This document shows positions 62,740 through 64,000 of a DNA stretch of 64,000 bases, one piece after another (the first letter of the stretch is position 1; the number at the start of each line of letters is the position of its first letter). Source of the DNA: Pycnopodia helianthoides (taxonomy: Eukaryota > Echinodermata > Asteroidea > Forcipulatida > Asteriidae). The DNA lies in NCBI GenBank assembly GCA_032158295.1, contig CM063258.1, forward strand, positions 6,962,583 to 7,026,582, written 5' to 3'. The notes beneath the pieces were generated by a model that ran no database searches, was not told the DNA's origin, and saw nothing but the letters and a program-made list of their open reading frames with translations. A program made the position numbers and the translations under genes.

Positions 62740-62902
62740 TTAGTATTAGGGATAATCCTCGATTAATTTAACTTCACAATTAAATTCAGGATTAAATGAG
62801 TTTTCTTTCTCATAGATTAACAAAATATACAAACAAATATGGTCTAAGATAATAAAATCAAACCCGACTGTTTTAGACACTCACTTCATAAAAAAAATAG
62901 AC

Positions 62903-62908
62903 TTTAAT
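62903..62908 (-). terminator. Candidate poly(A) signal of the NEU1-like gene (ATTAAA)
   Basis: The minus strand reads ATTAAA about 26 nt after the stop codon, with A-rich sequence following. This would give a very short 3'UTR. Confidence 0.35.
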
Positions 62909-62934
62909 AAGTCCAGTAAACTGAGCTTCAGAGT

Positions 62935-64000
62935 TTACACATTCTCATATAAACTCACTCTTAAAAACGATAAAGACTCCAATGATGAAGCTATGCCTTT
63001 TTCAAAGAGAATGAAGATATAGGGCAATGATCCCGGATGTGCCGTCATTGTACTGTAACCGCTTGCCTTTTCCCAGATCTGAAACTCATTCGCCCAAGTT
63101 GTCCCGTTATCGTAACTCCATCTCAGGTTCAGATCGACTCCTACAAAGGATGATTGGAAATAACAGTCAATTACAGTCAAGGAATAACAGCAAGTCCCTT
63201 TTTTTCCCTGGCACCTCAAAGGCAAGGAATTAGAGTGTCCGAATTTGACGAACATTTAAAAGGAGGGTGTCCAGGTTGGTGCACATTTATGAGAAGTTTA
63301 CTAAAAATGCATATTGTCAAAATTAAAACCAGTGTCAAACAGTCTAAAGACAGTAAGACACCAGGACACCCATACATCCTTCTGGATAAATGACATTATT
63401 TTCCCTGTTTTTAAAAATATGCACAATATATTTTAGGTTTACTTTTGAAAAAAATAACTAGTTGATGCAAACTGCTTACCAACCAAAAGGGAACCTATGG
63501 TATAAATGTAAAACATTAGTTAGTGACCAGACGTTTCGACCCTAAACTTACTCTCTGTAGTTTTACTTTTCACACACGTGTTTAAAAAGTAATTTTTCCG
63601 AGAAGGACCCCAAAAGGCTAGAAGTGTTCATTGCATTCAAAACCCTGATATATACCACATTTTTAGGTTAGAGAAATGTGTGATTATGATGCAAAACTTC
63701 CTCCGTCTGGACGGAATATTGGTCAAAATTGGTCAGAACTTCATCCCAGTCATTAAAATTGTTTTGAAGAGAAGGAAAAAGTTCAGGAATTTCAGAACAC
63801 CCGAAAAAGATACAGTGAGGGAGGCTGTCTACACTTACTGGCTGTAGTGCTTCTGGGGTTGGTGAAGAAAAGTACATTTCGATGGTAAACCATTCCGGCG
63901 GCGCACGCCGGTTCGATCAGTGTCTCATCCATGTACAGATTCTCCATTGGGAACGTATCCGCCCCGTCATAACTGCGGGTCACCATACGGCAGTGGCAGT
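62935..64000 (-). CDS. NEU1: Sialidase-1 (lysosomal neuraminidase), 3' two exons only
   Basis: Exo-sialidase that removes terminal sialic acids from glycoproteins and glycolipids in the lysosome. Two exons on the minus strand: 63839-64000 (continuing past the right edge) and 62935-63140 (with stop). They are joined in phase 1 as GCC-A then GA-GTC, giving RVDLNLRW. About 121 C-terminal residues are visible, of roughly 400 in the family. Exon A reads CHCRMVTRSYDGADTF, then AGMVYHRNVLFFTNP; human NEU1 has CHCRIVLRSYDACDTL and GIVFFSNP. Exon B has an Asp-box (SYDNGTTW), then GYSTMT, whose Tyr matches the proposed nucleophile Tyr370 of human NEU1, and LFEKG, whose Glu matches Glu394. It ends LRVSLYENV. 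The donor is GTAAGT (complement of 63833-63838) and the acceptor is TTTGTAG. It is tail-to-tail with GTF3C5. Confidence 0.92.

Noticed and set aside
1..64000. CRISPR array, prophage, operon or prokaryotic system
   Set aside because: The window is an intron-rich animal genome; the repeats are SINEs, MITEs, foldbacks and minisatellites with no regular spacer structure or associated genes.

Overview
This is a eukaryotic, animal genomic window. Genes are split into short exons by long, AT-rich introns packed with short non-autonomous repeats (tRNA-derived SINEs, terminal-inverted-repeat MITEs and foldback elements). The proteins read as deuterostome orthologues. I infer an echinoderm, most likely a sea star, from protein similarity plus the style of the repeats; this is an inference and not a database result. 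I see no transposase, reverse transcriptase, CRISPR array, rRNA gene or intact tRNA gene.

Layout. (1) 3881-4109, minus strand: first coding exon of a Prrx-type paired-related homeobox gene; the rest lies beyond the left edge. (2) About 4.1-11.0 kb: intergenic, with two candidate promoter/first-exon regions for the next gene. (3) 11006-46877, plus strand: a complete Sec16 gene, the scaffold of ER exit sites, in 27 coding exons (about 2,365 codons). A Gln/Pro-rich N-terminal half is encoded by one 3-kb exon. The conserved central domain spans exons 7-17, and a short C-terminal conserved region follows. Exon 11 carries a 1-nt frameshift and exons 18-20 do not hold one open frame; every other exon is clean and phase-compatible. 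(4) 46878-50848: Sec16 3' region and intergenic DNA. (5) 50849-60089, plus strand: a complete, intact GTF3C5 gene (TFIIIC subunit, 8 coding exons, 562 aa) with a CRE palindrome and a YY1-like start-site motif. (6) 62935-64000, minus strand: the 3' two exons of a lysosomal sialidase (NEU1-type) gene, tail-to-tail with GTF3C5.

The genes do not form a pathway together. Sec16 acts in COPII export, GTF3C5 in RNA polymerase III transcription, NEU1 in lysosomal glycan breakdown and Prrx in development. I did not find a new biological system. The points most worth checking are the Sec16 reading-frame breaks, a perfect octapeptide repeat in its N-terminal half, candidate splice variants (63-nt symmetric cassette, possible 16-nt poison microexon, tandem donor and acceptor sites), a MITE starting 18 nt after the GTF3C5 stop codon, and datable nested transposon insertions.
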